From assembly GCA_035293565.1 (NCBI GenBank), contig DATGMP010000089.1:1-61310 (forward strand): a stretch of 61,310 nucleotides of DNA, given 5' to 3'. Below are positions 33,876 to 42,259 of this stretch, piece after piece. Position numbers and translations under genes: made by a program. The stretch comes from DATGMP01 sp035293565 (GTDB lineage Bacteria; Pseudomonadota; Alphaproteobacteria; BOG-932; Roseiterribacteraceae). The notes under the pieces are model-generated. The model ran no database searches, was not told where the DNA came from, and saw only the letters and a list, made by a program, of their open reading frames with translations. The first letter of the stretch is position 1, and every line of letters begins with the position of its first letter.

Positions 33876-35057
33876 ATGACTGAGGTATTCATCGTCGCGG
33901 GCGTCCGCACCGCGATCGGTACGTTCGGCGGCTCGCTGAAGGACACTCCCCCGGCCGATCTCGGCGCTCTGGTCGCCCGGGAAGCGGTCAAACGGAGCAG
34001 CGTCGAGGCCAAGGATATCGGGCACGTCGTCTTCGGACAGGTGATCCATACCGAACCCCGCGATATGTACATATCGCGCGTGGCGGCGGTGAATGCCGGG
34101 ATCCCGGTCGAAACTCCGGCGCTCACCGTGAACCGTCTCTGCGGCTCGGGGCTGCAGGCGATCGTCTCTTCCGCCCAGGCGATCAAGCTCGGCGATTGCG
34201 ACGTCGCGCTGGCCGGCGGTGCCGAAAGCATGAGCCGCGCGCCCTATGCGACGCAGGCCATGCGGTTCGGCGCGCGGATGGGCGACACCGCGATGGTCGA
34301 CATGATGACGGGGGCGCTGAACGACCCCTTCCACCGCTACCATATGGGCGTCACCGCGGAGAACATAGCCGAGCGCTACGAGATCAGCCGGGATGACCAG
34401 GACGCGCTTGCGATCGAAAGTCACCGCCGCGCTTCGGCCGCGATCAGGGCCGGCTATTTCAAGGACCAGATCGTCGGGGTCGAGCTCAAGACCCGCAAGG
34501 GCATCGTCACCTTTGCCGAGGACGAGCATGTCCGGCACGACACGTCGATCGACGATCTCAAGGGCATGAGGCCGGTCTTCAAGAAGGACGGCGGGACGGT
34601 CACCGCCGGCAATGCTTCAGGCATCAATGACGGCGCGGCAGCGCTGGTGCTGGCGAGCGAAGCCGCGGTCAAGAAGGGCGGCCTGAAGCCGCTCGCCCGG
34701 CTCGTCGGCTATGCCCATGCCGGCGTCGATCCGGCTTTTATGGGAATCGGCCCGGTGCCTGCGACAAAAGCGGTATTGGCTCGGACCGGCCTCAAGGTCT
34801 CGCAGCTCGACGTGATCGAGGCCAACGAGGCTTTCGCGGCTCAGGCTTGCGCGGTGTCGCGCCAGCTCGAACTCGACCCGGCCAAGGTCAACCCCAACGG
34901 CAGCGGCATTTCGCTCGGCCATCCGGTCGGCGCCACGGGCGCGATCATCGCCGTGAAGCTGATCAACGAGCTCGCTCGCACCGGCGGCCGCTACGGCCTC
35001 GCCACCATGTGCATCGGCGGCGGGCAGGGCATCGCGCTGGTGTTCGAGCGGGCGTAA
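33876..35057 (+). CDS. Acetyl-CoA acyltransferase (thiolase)
   Basis: A 393-residue complete thiolase. The acyl-accepting Cys89 (NRLCGSG), the NEAFAAQ loop, the catalytic histidine (GHPVGATGA) and the second cysteine (CIGGGQG) are all present. It cleaves 3-oxoacyl-CoA to acetyl-CoA and a shortened acyl-CoA. The start follows TGGAGG at 8 bp; the longer frame from 33795 has no such site. Together with the SDR and acyl-CoA dehydrogenase upstream it gives most of a beta-oxidation cycle. Confidence 0.95.
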   Translation: MTEVFIVAGVRTAIGTFGGSLKDTPPADLGALVAREAVKRSSVEAKDIGHVVFGQVIHTEPRDMYISRVAAVNAGIPVETPALTVNRLCGSGLQAIVSSAQAIKLGDCDVALAGGAESMSRAPYATQAMRFGARMGDTAMVDMMTGALNDPFHRYHMGVTAENIAERYEISRDDQDALAIESHRRASAAIRAGYFKDQIVGVELKTRKGIVTFAEDEHVRHDTSIDDLKGMRPVFKKDGGTVTAGNASGINDGAAALVLASEAAVKKGGLKPLARLVGYAHAGVDPAFMGIGPVPATKAVLARTGLKVSQLDVIEANEAFAAQACAVSRQLELDPAKVNPNGSGISLGHPVGATGAIIAVKLINELARTGGRYGLATMCIGGGQGIALVFERA

Positions 35058-35126
35058 AAGTTGCACCCTTTCCGCCCCAAGCGGGGGCCGGAGAGGGAAT
35101 TCGATTGACACTTATCCGGCTTTCAT

Positions 35127-35147
35127 CTTAATCTTATAAAGATTAAG
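35127..35147. promoter_or_regulatory. Inverted repeat overlapping a possible promoter
   Basis: CTTAATCTT and AAGATTAAG flank ATA, perfect 9-bp arms, 55 bp before the amidohydrolase start. A possible promoter TTATCC (35112), 17 bp, TATAAA (35135-35140) would be covered by the repeat. A consensus TTGACA occurs at 35105 but is too far from the -10. An operator for an unidentified regulator is likely; the AT-rich arms stand out against the GC-rich surroundings. Confidence 0.45.
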
Positions 35148-35201
35148 CCTTCAGCGCGGCTCGGGCGGTGCGCACGGGGCCGATTTTGCACGGGAGAGTT
35201 C

Positions 35202-36317
35202 ATGGCGGATGGAAGCAACGCGCCGCGTCAATACCGGCTGATCAATGCCGACGGCCATGTGACGGAGCCCGGCGATTTGTGGACCAAGCGGGTCTCGGCG
35301 GCGATGCGCGACCGCGCTCCCGTCATGAAGCGCTTTGCCGAAGGCGATGCCTGGGTCATCGAAGGCGTGAATGATCCGGTCAATTTCGGCTGGAACAACT
35401 GCGCCGGGCTCGAGCCCGAGAAGATGACCGGATGGGTGAAATTCGACGAGATGCGGGCCGGCGGCTACGACCCGGCGGCCCGGCTCCAGGAGATGGACCG
35501 CGACGGCGTCGATGCCGAGGTCCTTTATCCGACGCCCCGCCTGTCCAACGCGATTTTCGCCAATAAGGACGAGCCGTATCACCTCGAAATGGTGCGGGCC
35601 TATAATGACTGGCTCTCGGAATTTTGCGCTTACGCGCCCGACCGTTTTTGCGGCGCGATGATGCTGCCGAACCGCGGCGGGCCGAAGGCTGCGGTCGCGG
35701 AAATCGACCGCGTGCTCGGCCGGCCCGGCATGCGCACCGTGGTCATGGGCGCCTATCCCAACGGCACGACCGTTCTGCAGCCCGAGGACGATCTGGTTTG
35801 GGGGACGCTCGCCGAGCGCGGCGTCACGCTGACCATCCATGTGGCGCTGACGCAATCGATGCCCGGCGCGCACAAGGCGAAGCTGCCAGGGTACGGCCGT
35901 TTCTTCGATGCGCCCAACCGCATGATCGAGATGGTGTTCAGCGGGCTCTTCGACCGCTTTCCGACTCTCGACGTTTTCTTCGCCGAGGTCGATTTCGGCT
36001 GGGTGCCCTACGTCGTCGAGCAGATCGAGAACAACTACCATCGGCTGGAGCCGACCAGCAAATTCGGGCTTTCGAAATCTCCGCGCGAATATATCGAGCG
36101 GCATTTCCATTACGGCTACATGACCGACACCTTCGGGCTGCAGAATCGGCACCATGTCGGGGCCGAGCGCATCCTGTGGTCGAGCGACTATCCTCATATC
36201 AGCGCCGACTATCCCTATTCCTGGCGGGTGATCCAGTCGTCGCTGTCCGGCGCCTCGCCGCAGGAGCGGAACCTGATCCTGCACCAGAACGCGGAGCGGC
36301 TCTTCGGCTTCGTTTGA
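35202..36317 (+). CDS. Amidohydrolase family 2 protein
   Basis: A 371-residue TIM-barrel metal hydrolase or decarboxylase. The metal ligands D-x-H (NADGHVTEP, residues about 16-24) and the late aspartate (ILWSSDYPHI) are intact. Relatives include decarboxylases of aromatic acids and hydrolases of cyclic intermediates. It lies upstream of a molybdenum hydroxylase pair, so it may process the hydroxylated product. The intact metal site contrasts with the homologue at 52851-53720. Confidence 0.92.
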   Translation: MADGSNAPRQYRLINADGHVTEPGDLWTKRVSAAMRDRAPVMKRFAEGDAWVIEGVNDPVNFGWNNCAGLEPEKMTGWVKFDEMRAGGYDPAARLQEMDRDGVDAEVLYPTPRLSNAIFANKDEPYHLEMVRAYNDWLSEFCAYAPDRFCGAMMLPNRGGPKAAVAEIDRVLGRPGMRTVVMGAYPNGTTVLQPEDDLVWGTLAERGVTLTIHVALTQSMPGAHKAKLPGYGRFFDAPNRMIEMVFSGLFDRFPTLDVFFAEVDFGWVPYVVEQIENNYHRLEPTSKFGLSKSPREYIERHFHYGYMTDTFGLQNRHHVGAERILWSSDYPHISADYPYSWRVIQSSLSGASPQERNLILHQNAERLFGFV

Positions 36318-36410
36318 CTGTGAAACCGTGCTAGACTCGGGTCGTTAACCACGACGCGGGCCGAAGGCGTCTGAGGCGGCCGGACCCGCGCAGCTGTCGG
36401 GAAGGCGTGC

Positions 36411-36887
36411 ATGGCATTCAAACTGACGGTCAACGGGCAGACCCACACGATCGACGCCGATCCTTCGACGCCGCTCCTTTGGGTGCTGCGCGATCATCTC
36501 GGCATGACGGGGACGAAGTTCGGCTGCGGCATCGCGCAGTGCGGCGCCTGCACGGTCCATATCGACGGCACCGCGACCCGCTCCTGCGAGGTGCCGCTCG
36601 AGAGCGTCGCGGGGGCCGACGTCACGACCATCGAGGGGCTTTCCCCGGATTCCAGCCATGTGCTGCAGCGGCTCTGGATCGAGGCCAATGTGCCGCAATG
36701 CGGCTATTGCCAGTCGGGCATGCTGATGGCCGCGGCCGCGCTTCTCAAGAACATCCCGAACCCCACGGACGAGGACATCGACCGCTATGTCGACAATCTC
36801 TGCCGCTGCGGGACCTATCCTCGCATCCGGGCCGCCATCCACAAGGCCGCCTCGATGGCCTCCACCACGCTGCCGCGGGAGGGCTGA
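36411..36887 (+). CDS. Molybdenum hydroxylase [2Fe-2S] subunit (IorA-like)
   Basis: A 158-residue small subunit. The plant-type cluster is bound by Cys39, Cys44, Cys47 and Cys59 (GCGIAQCGAC...C), and the second cluster by the CGYC and CRCG motifs near residues 102-135. It transfers electrons from the molybdopterin subunit to an acceptor, as in isoquinoline 1-oxidoreductase. Its partner gene follows after 3 bp. Confidence 0.95.
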   Translation: MAFKLTVNGQTHTIDADPSTPLLWVLRDHLGMTGTKFGCGIAQCGACTVHIDGTATRSCEVPLESVAGADVTTIEGLSPDSSHVLQRLWIEANVPQCGYCQSGMLMAAAALLKNIPNPTDEDIDRYVDNLCRCGTYPRIRAAIHKAASMASTTLPREG

Positions 36888-36890
36888 GCC

Positions 36891-39158
36891 ATGGGCGAGA
36901 TGCAGAAGATCGATCGCCGGCAGTTCCTGATCGGTGTCACCGCCGTGGGCGGCGGCATGGCGCTGGGCATCCTGCCGAGCCGCGCGGCCGAGGCGGCAAG
37001 CGCCGATCCATCGCCTTGGATCGAGAGCCGCGCGGCCGGCAGCGTCGAATTCACGCCGTGGATCGCGATCGCGCCGGACGACACGGTGACGATCCAGATC
37101 GCGACTCCCGAGATCGGGAACGGCACGATGACGCAATGTGCCGCGAACGTCGTCGAGGAGCTGCAATGCGATTGGGCCAAGGTCCGGACCGAGTTCGCGC
37201 CGGTTGCCCGCGACTATCGGGAGAATGCGGTCTATTCGACGATCCAGGGACCGACTGCCTATTTCAGCGGCCGCTCCACGGCGGCGGAACGAATGAAGCT
37301 TCTCCTCCAGGTGGGCGCGAGCGCGCGCGAACGGCTGAAGGCCGCGGCCGCCGCCGATTGGAGCGTGCCGGTTTCCGAAATCTCGGCCGCCGACGGTGTG
37401 CTCACCCATGTGAAGAGCGGCCGCAAGCTACGTTATGGCGAAATCGCGGCCAAGGCCGCGAATGTGAAGCTCGATGCCGAGCCCAAGCTCAAGCCCGAGA
37501 GCGAATGGACCTTCCTGGGTAAGCGCTCGCCCGCCAAGCTCAACATCCCTGAGATCGTGAATGGCAGCGCCGTCTACGGCATGGATGTGCGCGTGCCGGG
37601 TATGGTCTACGCCGCGCTTCGCCAGTGCCCCGTTCATGGCGGCAAGCTGAAGAGCTTCGACGACTCGGTCGTGAAGAAGATGCCCGGTGTGGTCGCGGTC
37701 GTGTCGGTCGACAGTTCTGAAACGCCCGGCTCGCCGGTTAAAGGCGCTCCGACCTTCGACATCAACCAGACTCAAGTGCAGAGCGCAGTCGCGGTCGTGG
37801 CCGAGCATTACTGGCAGGCGCGTAAGGCGCTCGACGCGCTCCCGGTCGAATGGGACGACGGCGCGGGCGCGCGCTGGAAATCGACCGACCAGATGATCGA
37901 GGCGGCGATGGCCGCGCTCGACGGGCCGGCGCCGGAGGGCAAGCCCGAGAAAGCGACCGGCGATGTCTCCGGTATCGACAAGCAGCACAAGCTGGTCGAG
38001 GCGGTGTATGTGACGCCCTTCTCCGATCAGTCCTGTATGGAGCCTTTGAACGGCACGGCGCTGGTGACACCCGACCGGGTCGATGTCTGGCATCCGGCGC
38101 AGCATTCCAAGCAGGCCTTCTGGGTGACCTGCGACGAGACCGGCATGCCGCCGGAAAAGGTGTTCTTCCACCAGACCTATGTCGGCGGCGGCTTCGGCCG
38201 GCGAATTTTCGCCGACGATCTGCGCATGGTGGTCGCGGTGGCGCGCAAGGTGCCGGGCCGGCCGGTGCATGTCATCTGGTCGCGCGAGGAGATGATGCGG
38301 CAGGGCCGCTATCGCCCGATGGTCGCGGCCAAGCTTCGCGCCGGCCTCGGCGAGGACGGGATGCCCAAGATCTTCACGGCCCGCCAGGCGACGAAGGGCC
38401 ATTTCCCGCGCTTCGCCGACACGCCGTATGCACTCGGCTGCATCCCGAACGTCCTCGTCGACGCCAAGGAGCTGCCGATCCATGTGCTGACCGGCGCCTA
38501 TCGCGGGCCGGGCTACAATTCCTACGCCTTCATGCTCGAGACTTTCATCGACGAATGCGCGCACGCGGCGGGGATCGACCCGGTCGAGTATCGCCGCAAG
38601 CTGCTCTCGGCCTGGCCCGACAAGGGCTGGATCAAGGCGCTCGACGAGGCGACGTCAAAGGCTGGCTGGGGGCAGTCCCTGCCGCGCGGCATGGGCCAGG
38701 GGGTCGCAATCGCCAATTGGGGCAATAACGGCAAGGCATTCGAGGGCACGACGGTCTGCGTCGTCGCAACGGTCGAGGTGACTCGCAAGGGCAATCTCAA
38801 AGTGCACCAGCTCGACGCCGCCTTCGATACGGGCCGGATCGTAAACCGCGACGCCGTGCTGAACGAGATGGAAGGCGGGCTGATCTTCGGCCTCAACATG
38901 GCGTTGAACGAAGAGATCAACGTCAAGAACGGTCGAATCGTCGAAGGCAATTTCGACCAGTATCCGATCCTCCGGACCGGCGATACACCCAAGATCAATG
39001 TCCATTTCGGCGGGCTCTCCGGCCATGATCGCTTCTCGGAGATCGGCGAGCCGCCGGCCGGGCCGGTCGGTCCCGCGGTGGGCAATGCCATCTTCCGGGC
39101 TATCGGCAAGCGCATCCGCTCCACCCCGATCCGCAAGCACGATCTGAGCTGGGCCTGA
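36891..39158 (+). CDS. Molybdopterin-binding oxidoreductase large subunit (IorB-like), Tat-exported
   Basis: A 755-residue xanthine-dehydrogenase-family subunit. It starts with a Tat signal (DRRQFLIG, twin arginines at residues 9-10), so the complex is probably moved to the periplasm with the small subunit. The motif VGGGFGRRIFADD and the C-terminal catalytic segment GEPPAGPVGPAVGNA, with the conserved glutamate, identify the IorB or aldehyde dehydrogenase group. It hydroxylates an N-heterocycle or aldehyde with water. The start follows GGAGGG at 8 bp. No FAD subunit is encoded. Confidence 0.93.
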   Translation: MGEMQKIDRRQFLIGVTAVGGGMALGILPSRAAEAASADPSPWIESRAAGSVEFTPWIAIAPDDTVTIQIATPEIGNGTMTQCAANVVEELQCDWAKVRTEFAPVARDYRENAVYSTIQGPTAYFSGRSTAAERMKLLLQVGASARERLKAAAAADWSVPVSEISAADGVLTHVKSGRKLRYGEIAAKAANVKLDAEPKLKPESEWTFLGKRSPAKLNIPEIVNGSAVYGMDVRVPGMVYAALRQCPVHGGKLKSFDDSVVKKMPGVVAVVSVDSSETPGSPVKGAPTFDINQTQVQSAVAVVAEHYWQARKALDALPVEWDDGAGARWKSTDQMIEAAMAALDGPAPEGKPEKATGDVSGIDKQHKLVEAVYVTPFSDQSCMEPLNGTALVTPDRVDVWHPAQHSKQAFWVTCDETGMPPEKVFFHQTYVGGGFGRRIFADDLRMVVAVARKVPGRPVHVIWSREEMMRQGRYRPMVAAKLRAGLGEDGMPKIFTARQATKGHFPRFADTPYALGCIPNVLVDAKELPIHVLTGAYRGPGYNSYAFMLETFIDECAHAAGIDPVEYRRKLLSAWPDKGWIKALDEATSKAGWGQSLPRGMGQGVAIANWGNNGKAFEGTTVCVVATVEVTRKGNLKVHQLDAAFDTGRIVNRDAVLNEMEGGLIFGLNMALNEEINVKNGRIVEGNFDQYPILRTGDTPKINVHFGGLSGHDRFSEIGEPPAGPVGPAVGNAIFRAIGKRIRSTPIRKHDLSWA

Positions 39159-39282
39159 CATCGCCGGCTGTGGCGCGTCGCCGATATCCTATTCTTCATA
39201 CGTGGCCCGGCATGCCGAGCGTCCCGGACGCTGATACAGTCTCAATCACGAACAAGAATAGGCTGAAGGGGCAGGGGACGAG

Positions 39283-40035
39283 ATGGTAGCGGTGACGGTC
39301 GAGTCCGGGCGCCGGAGCGCGCATCGGTTTTATGTGGGCGTGGCGGCGGCCTCGGTGCTGATCGCTTTCGGGGGCTTCATCCCGACTTATTGGGCCAAAC
39401 TGGCGACCGGCACCTTCACCGGCGCGCCGATCAACCATATCCACGGCGCGCTTTTCTTTACCTGGACGCTGTTCTTCTTCGCGCAGACCTGGCTCGTTGC
39501 GGCCGGCCGCACGCCTGACCATCGCATGTGGGGCATGGCCGGGATCTCGCTCGGCACAGCGATGGCCATCTCGATCGTGCTGGGTTCGATCGACTCTATC
39601 AGGAGTGCGCCGCCGGAATTCCTGGATCGCGCCCGCCAGTTCGCGATCGTGCCGCTGTTCGCGCTCGTGATCTTCGTCGTCTATTTCGCGCTGGCGATCG
39701 CGAAAGTGAAAAAGCCGGAAACGCACAAGCGGCTGATGCTGATCGCGCTCGTGCCGCTGATGCACGCGGCGATCTTCCGCATCTTCAAGCTGCTCTTCGC
39801 GCCGCCCGACGCCGTCGGCCCGCCGCCGGCCGGCCTCTCATTCGCGCCGGGCCTGGTCGCCGACCTGTTCATCGTTGCGGCCATGATCCGCGATTGGCGC
39901 GTCGAGGGCCGCGTCCATCCGGTCTACAAGATCGGCCTGCCGGTGCTCATCGTTCAGGAATTCCTGAATGGGCCGCTCAGCATGACGAGCGGCTGGATGT
40001 CGGTGGCGAAGTGGGTGGAGTCTCTCGCCGGCTAG
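39283..40035 (+). CDS. Multi-pass membrane protein
   Basis: A 250-residue integral membrane protein with about six to seven hydrophobic helices. Conserved-looking histidines lie near the ends of the second and third helices (INHIHGALFF, DHRMWGM), which could bind haem or copper. I do not recognise a named family with confidence. It lies 125 bp after the molybdenum hydroxylase and might relate to its electron acceptor, but that is speculative. Confidence 0.8.
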   Translation: MVAVTVESGRRSAHRFYVGVAAASVLIAFGGFIPTYWAKLATGTFTGAPINHIHGALFFTWTLFFFAQTWLVAAGRTPDHRMWGMAGISLGTAMAISIVLGSIDSIRSAPPEFLDRARQFAIVPLFALVIFVVYFALAIAKVKKPETHKRLMLIALVPLMHAAIFRIFKLLFAPPDAVGPPPAGLSFAPGLVADLFIVAAMIRDWRVEGRVHPVYKIGLPVLIVQEFLNGPLSMTSGWMSVAKWVESLAG

Positions 40036-40048
40036 GTGAATCCCTCGT

Positions 40049-40564
40049 TTAGCTTCCGAACGCATGCTCGTCGGCATCGCCCAATGAAATGACGCTGGGC
40101 ACGCCTTTGTCGTCGAATTTCTGCATCAGGAACGAGGTCTGGCGAAACTGGGTCGAGGCGATCCACCAGCGCCCGTCCTGATAGACATAGCGATCGACAT
40201 AGCCGCCCGACATCTGGATCGTCGTTCTGTCGACCGTATCGACTGAGGCGAAATAGACGTCCCAGAGACCTTCGGCCTCGTTCGCGCCGGTCATCCGGAT
40301 GCGCGGATTCTGACCGTGATGCATGCTGTGGAAGCCCTTTTTGCCGCCCTGGGCCTTCAGCACGGCGATGAATTCCTCGCGATCCTTGCAAAGCGGCACG
40401 CCCTGAAAATCCACGACAGCGCCCTGGGGTAGGTAGCAGTCGCGGACTTCATCGAGAAGCTGGCGATCGGCGCTCGCCCAATAGCGGGATTTCAGATCCT
40501 TGATCGCGTTGATGTGCTCGAGCGTCTCGATCCGGCGCGTGAGTTCGGCGATGCTGGGTTCCAT
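40049..40564 (-). CDS. SnoaL-like/NTF2-fold protein
   Basis: A 171-residue cone-barrel protein. Helical N-terminus (EHINAIKDLKSRYWASAD), then the typical barrel with GLWDVYFASVDT and GRWWIASTQFRQTSF. The family contains ring-hydroxylating dioxygenase beta-like subunits, dehydratases and isomerases. It is not next to an oxygenase alpha subunit, so an independent isomerase or dehydratase role is more likely. It converges on the membrane-protein gene. Confidence 0.85.
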   Translation of the reverse strand: MEPSIAELTRRIETLEHINAIKDLKSRYWASADRQLLDEVRDCYLPQGAVVDFQGVPLCKDREEFIAVLKAQGGKKGFHSMHHGQNPRIRMTGANEAEGLWDVYFASVDTVDRTTIQMSGGYVDRYVYQDGRWWIASTQFRQTSFLMQKFDDKGVPSVISLGDADEHAFGS

Positions 40565-40600
40565 CTGGCTTCCTCCCGTGATTACGGGCTACGTTTTATC

Positions 40601-40678
40601 GTCATTTCCGCGAAAGCGGGAATCCATTTCTGGGCCGGCGCCGGCGTCGCCATGGATTGCCGCTTTCGCGGGAATGAC
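40601..40678. repeat. Intergenic palindromic repeat (GTCATTCCCGCGAAAGCGGGAAT type)
   Basis: Two 26-bp arms (40601-40626 and 40653-40678) are reverse complements with about two mismatches, around a 26-bp centre with GCCGGCGCCGGC. It lies between two minus-strand genes and forms a strong hairpin. This sequence class is unrelated to the CGTCATGCCC repeats at 7925 and 15923. Confidence 0.8.
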
Positions 40679-40688
40679 ATTGAAGGGG

Positions 40689-41207
40689 TCAGCGGCGCCT
40701 CCCGGCGGTGGATTTCCCCTTTCCAGGCCCCGGCGCGCCGGCAAGTAGCTCGGCCAGCCAGTCGAACATGGTATGGGCGGCGATCAGGCGGGTTGCGCGC
40801 GGATTGTCCTTCCCCAATCTCTCGATCGCCTCGTCCGTCAGATGACTGAAAGAGGTGAGCGCCGCAATCCGCAGCCGAATCACTTTTTCCCAGGCGTCGT
40901 CGTCGATGCGGTAAAAAGTCGTGCGCGAGCCGGGGCGCGTGATGCGGCGCACGAAGCCGATCGTGATCAGCACGCGCATCGTCGTCGTCAGCGACGCGCG
41001 GCTGGCGCCGATCGCCGCCGCGATGTCGCCGGCCGACTGCTCGGCCGGATCGCAGATCAAGAGCCAACCCAAGGCGCGTCCCGTGATCGCCGGAAGCCCG
41101 TTCTGCAGCACAAAGAAATTGGCGACGCGTTCAATCCAGTCCGCGACGTAAGATTCATCGATCGATCTCGCCTTCGCCACGCATCCCCCGGCGCTCTTGC
41201 TAGTCAT
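40689..41207 (-). CDS. GbsR/MarR-type winged-helix regulator
   Basis: A 172-residue winged-helix protein. The recognition region is SAGDIAAAIGASRASLTTTMRVLITIGFVRR, spread over about residues 58-88, followed by a wing (RPGSRTTFYRI) and a helical C-terminus. It belongs to the MarR-like GbsR group. It is divergent from an ABC export operon, and a 38-bp palindrome covers its start codon. The ATG at 41207 is chosen; an upstream in-frame start at 41234 would place the whole palindrome inside the gene. Confidence 0.85.
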   Translation of the reverse strand: MTSKSAGGCVAKARSIDESYVADWIERVANFFVLQNGLPAITGRALGWLLICDPAEQSAGDIAAAIGASRASLTTTMRVLITIGFVRRITRPGSRTTFYRIDDDAWEKVIRLRIAALTSFSHLTDEAIERLGKDNPRATRLIAAHTMFDWLAELLAGAPGPGKGKSTAGRRR

Positions 41208-41234
41208 TTCAGTATGTGCTGAAATGACTAGCAA
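41197..41234. promoter_or_regulatory. 38-bp palindrome, candidate operator of the regulator/export locus
   Basis: Perfect 16-bp arms TTGCTAGTCATTTCAG and CTGAAATGACTAGCAA flank TATGTG. The site spans the regulator's start codon at 41207 and ends 24 bp before the HlyD start at 41258. It can block both divergent transcripts, and in the regulator mRNA it would fold into a hairpin that hides the start codon. Confidence 0.7.
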
Positions 41235-41257
41235 TGTAAATCCTTAATTGGTGTGCA

Positions 41258-42259
41258 ATGCTGAGGTCGGGATGGCGCCTATGGGCGGCGGTCGCCCTCG
41301 TTCTTGCGGTCGCGATCGGAATCGTCTGGTGGCTCGTTGGTCGCGGCTCCGGCGGGCCGGTTTGGCAGGGCTACGCCGAGGCCGACTATGTCAAGGTCGC
41401 GCCGGTGCAGCAGGGTCTGCTGACTGCGATCCATGTGGCGCGCGGCGACCGCGTAGCGAAGGGCCAACCCCTCTTCGATCAAGACGAGACGCCCGACCGC
41501 GCCGGTTTCGTCCAGGCGGCGCGACAGCTCGCCGAGGCCCAGAACAAGCTCGCCAATCTCGAGGCGGGCGGCAAGCCCACCGAGATCGAGCAGGCCAAGG
41601 CAAGCCTCGCCGAAGCGCAATCGACGCTCGCCAGGACCGACGCGGATTTTCGGCGCAATGAGACGCTCGTGCGCGGCGGCGCCGTGTCGCTGAAATCCCT
41701 CGACCAGTCGCGCGCCGATTATCAATCGGCGGTCGCTCGAGTGGAGGCGGCAAAAGCGGCGCTCCAGCAGATGGAAAAGCCGCTGGGGCGTACCGACGAG
41801 ATCCGCGCGCAGCGTGATGCGGTCGAGGCCGCGCGCGCTTTGCTGGACATGGCCAAATGGCGCCTGGATCAGCGGCACGTTGCAGCGCCGATCGACGGAC
41901 GGGTGGCCGATGTCGTCGCTCAACCGGGCGAGACGATGGCCGCGGGCGCTCCGGTCGTTTCGCTGCTGCCGGCCGAGAACATCTTCGTGAGATTCTTCGT
42001 GCCCGAGGCGGCGCTGGCCTCGTTGCATCGGGGCGATTCGGTCACTTTCGCCTGCGACAATTGCCCTGCCGGGCTCACCGCCACGATCTCGTTCATTTCG
42101 CCCAAGGCCGAATATTCGCCGCCCGTGATCTATAGCGAATCGAGTCGCGCCAAGCTGGTCTATCTGATCGAGGCGCGCCCGCCATCGGACAAGGCGGCGT
42201 TGCTCAACCCAGGTCAGCCGGTCGAAGTGCGGCCGGCGGCCAAGGGCGACGCAAAATGA
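41258..42259 (+). CDS. HlyD family membrane fusion protein
   Basis: A 333-residue periplasmic adaptor of an ABC exporter. An N-terminal anchor helix (about residues 7-27) precedes a lipoyl half-domain, a long coiled-coil hairpin (about 75-205, with LAEAQNKLANLE repeats) and a beta-barrel. It resembles the YbhG group, which joins ABC pumps to an outer-membrane channel. No ribosome-binding site is clear. Its stop overlaps the ATPase start by ATGA. Confidence 0.92.
   Translation: MLRSGWRLWAAVALVLAVAIGIVWWLVGRGSGGPVWQGYAEADYVKVAPVQQGLLTAIHVARGDRVAKGQPLFDQDETPDRAGFVQAARQLAEAQNKLANLEAGGKPTEIEQAKASLAEAQSTLARTDADFRRNETLVRGGAVSLKSLDQSRADYQSAVARVEAAKAALQQMEKPLGRTDEIRAQRDAVEAARALLDMAKWRLDQRHVAAPIDGRVADVVAQPGETMAAGAPVVSLLPAENIFVRFFVPEAALASLHRGDSVTFACDNCPAGLTATISFISPKAEYSPPVIYSESSRAKLVYLIEARPPSDKAALLNPGQPVEVRPAAKGDAK

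Noticed and set aside
35105..35110. Consensus TTGACA as -35 of the 35202 gene
   Set aside because: No -10 element lies at 16-18 bp; TATAAA is 24 bp away.
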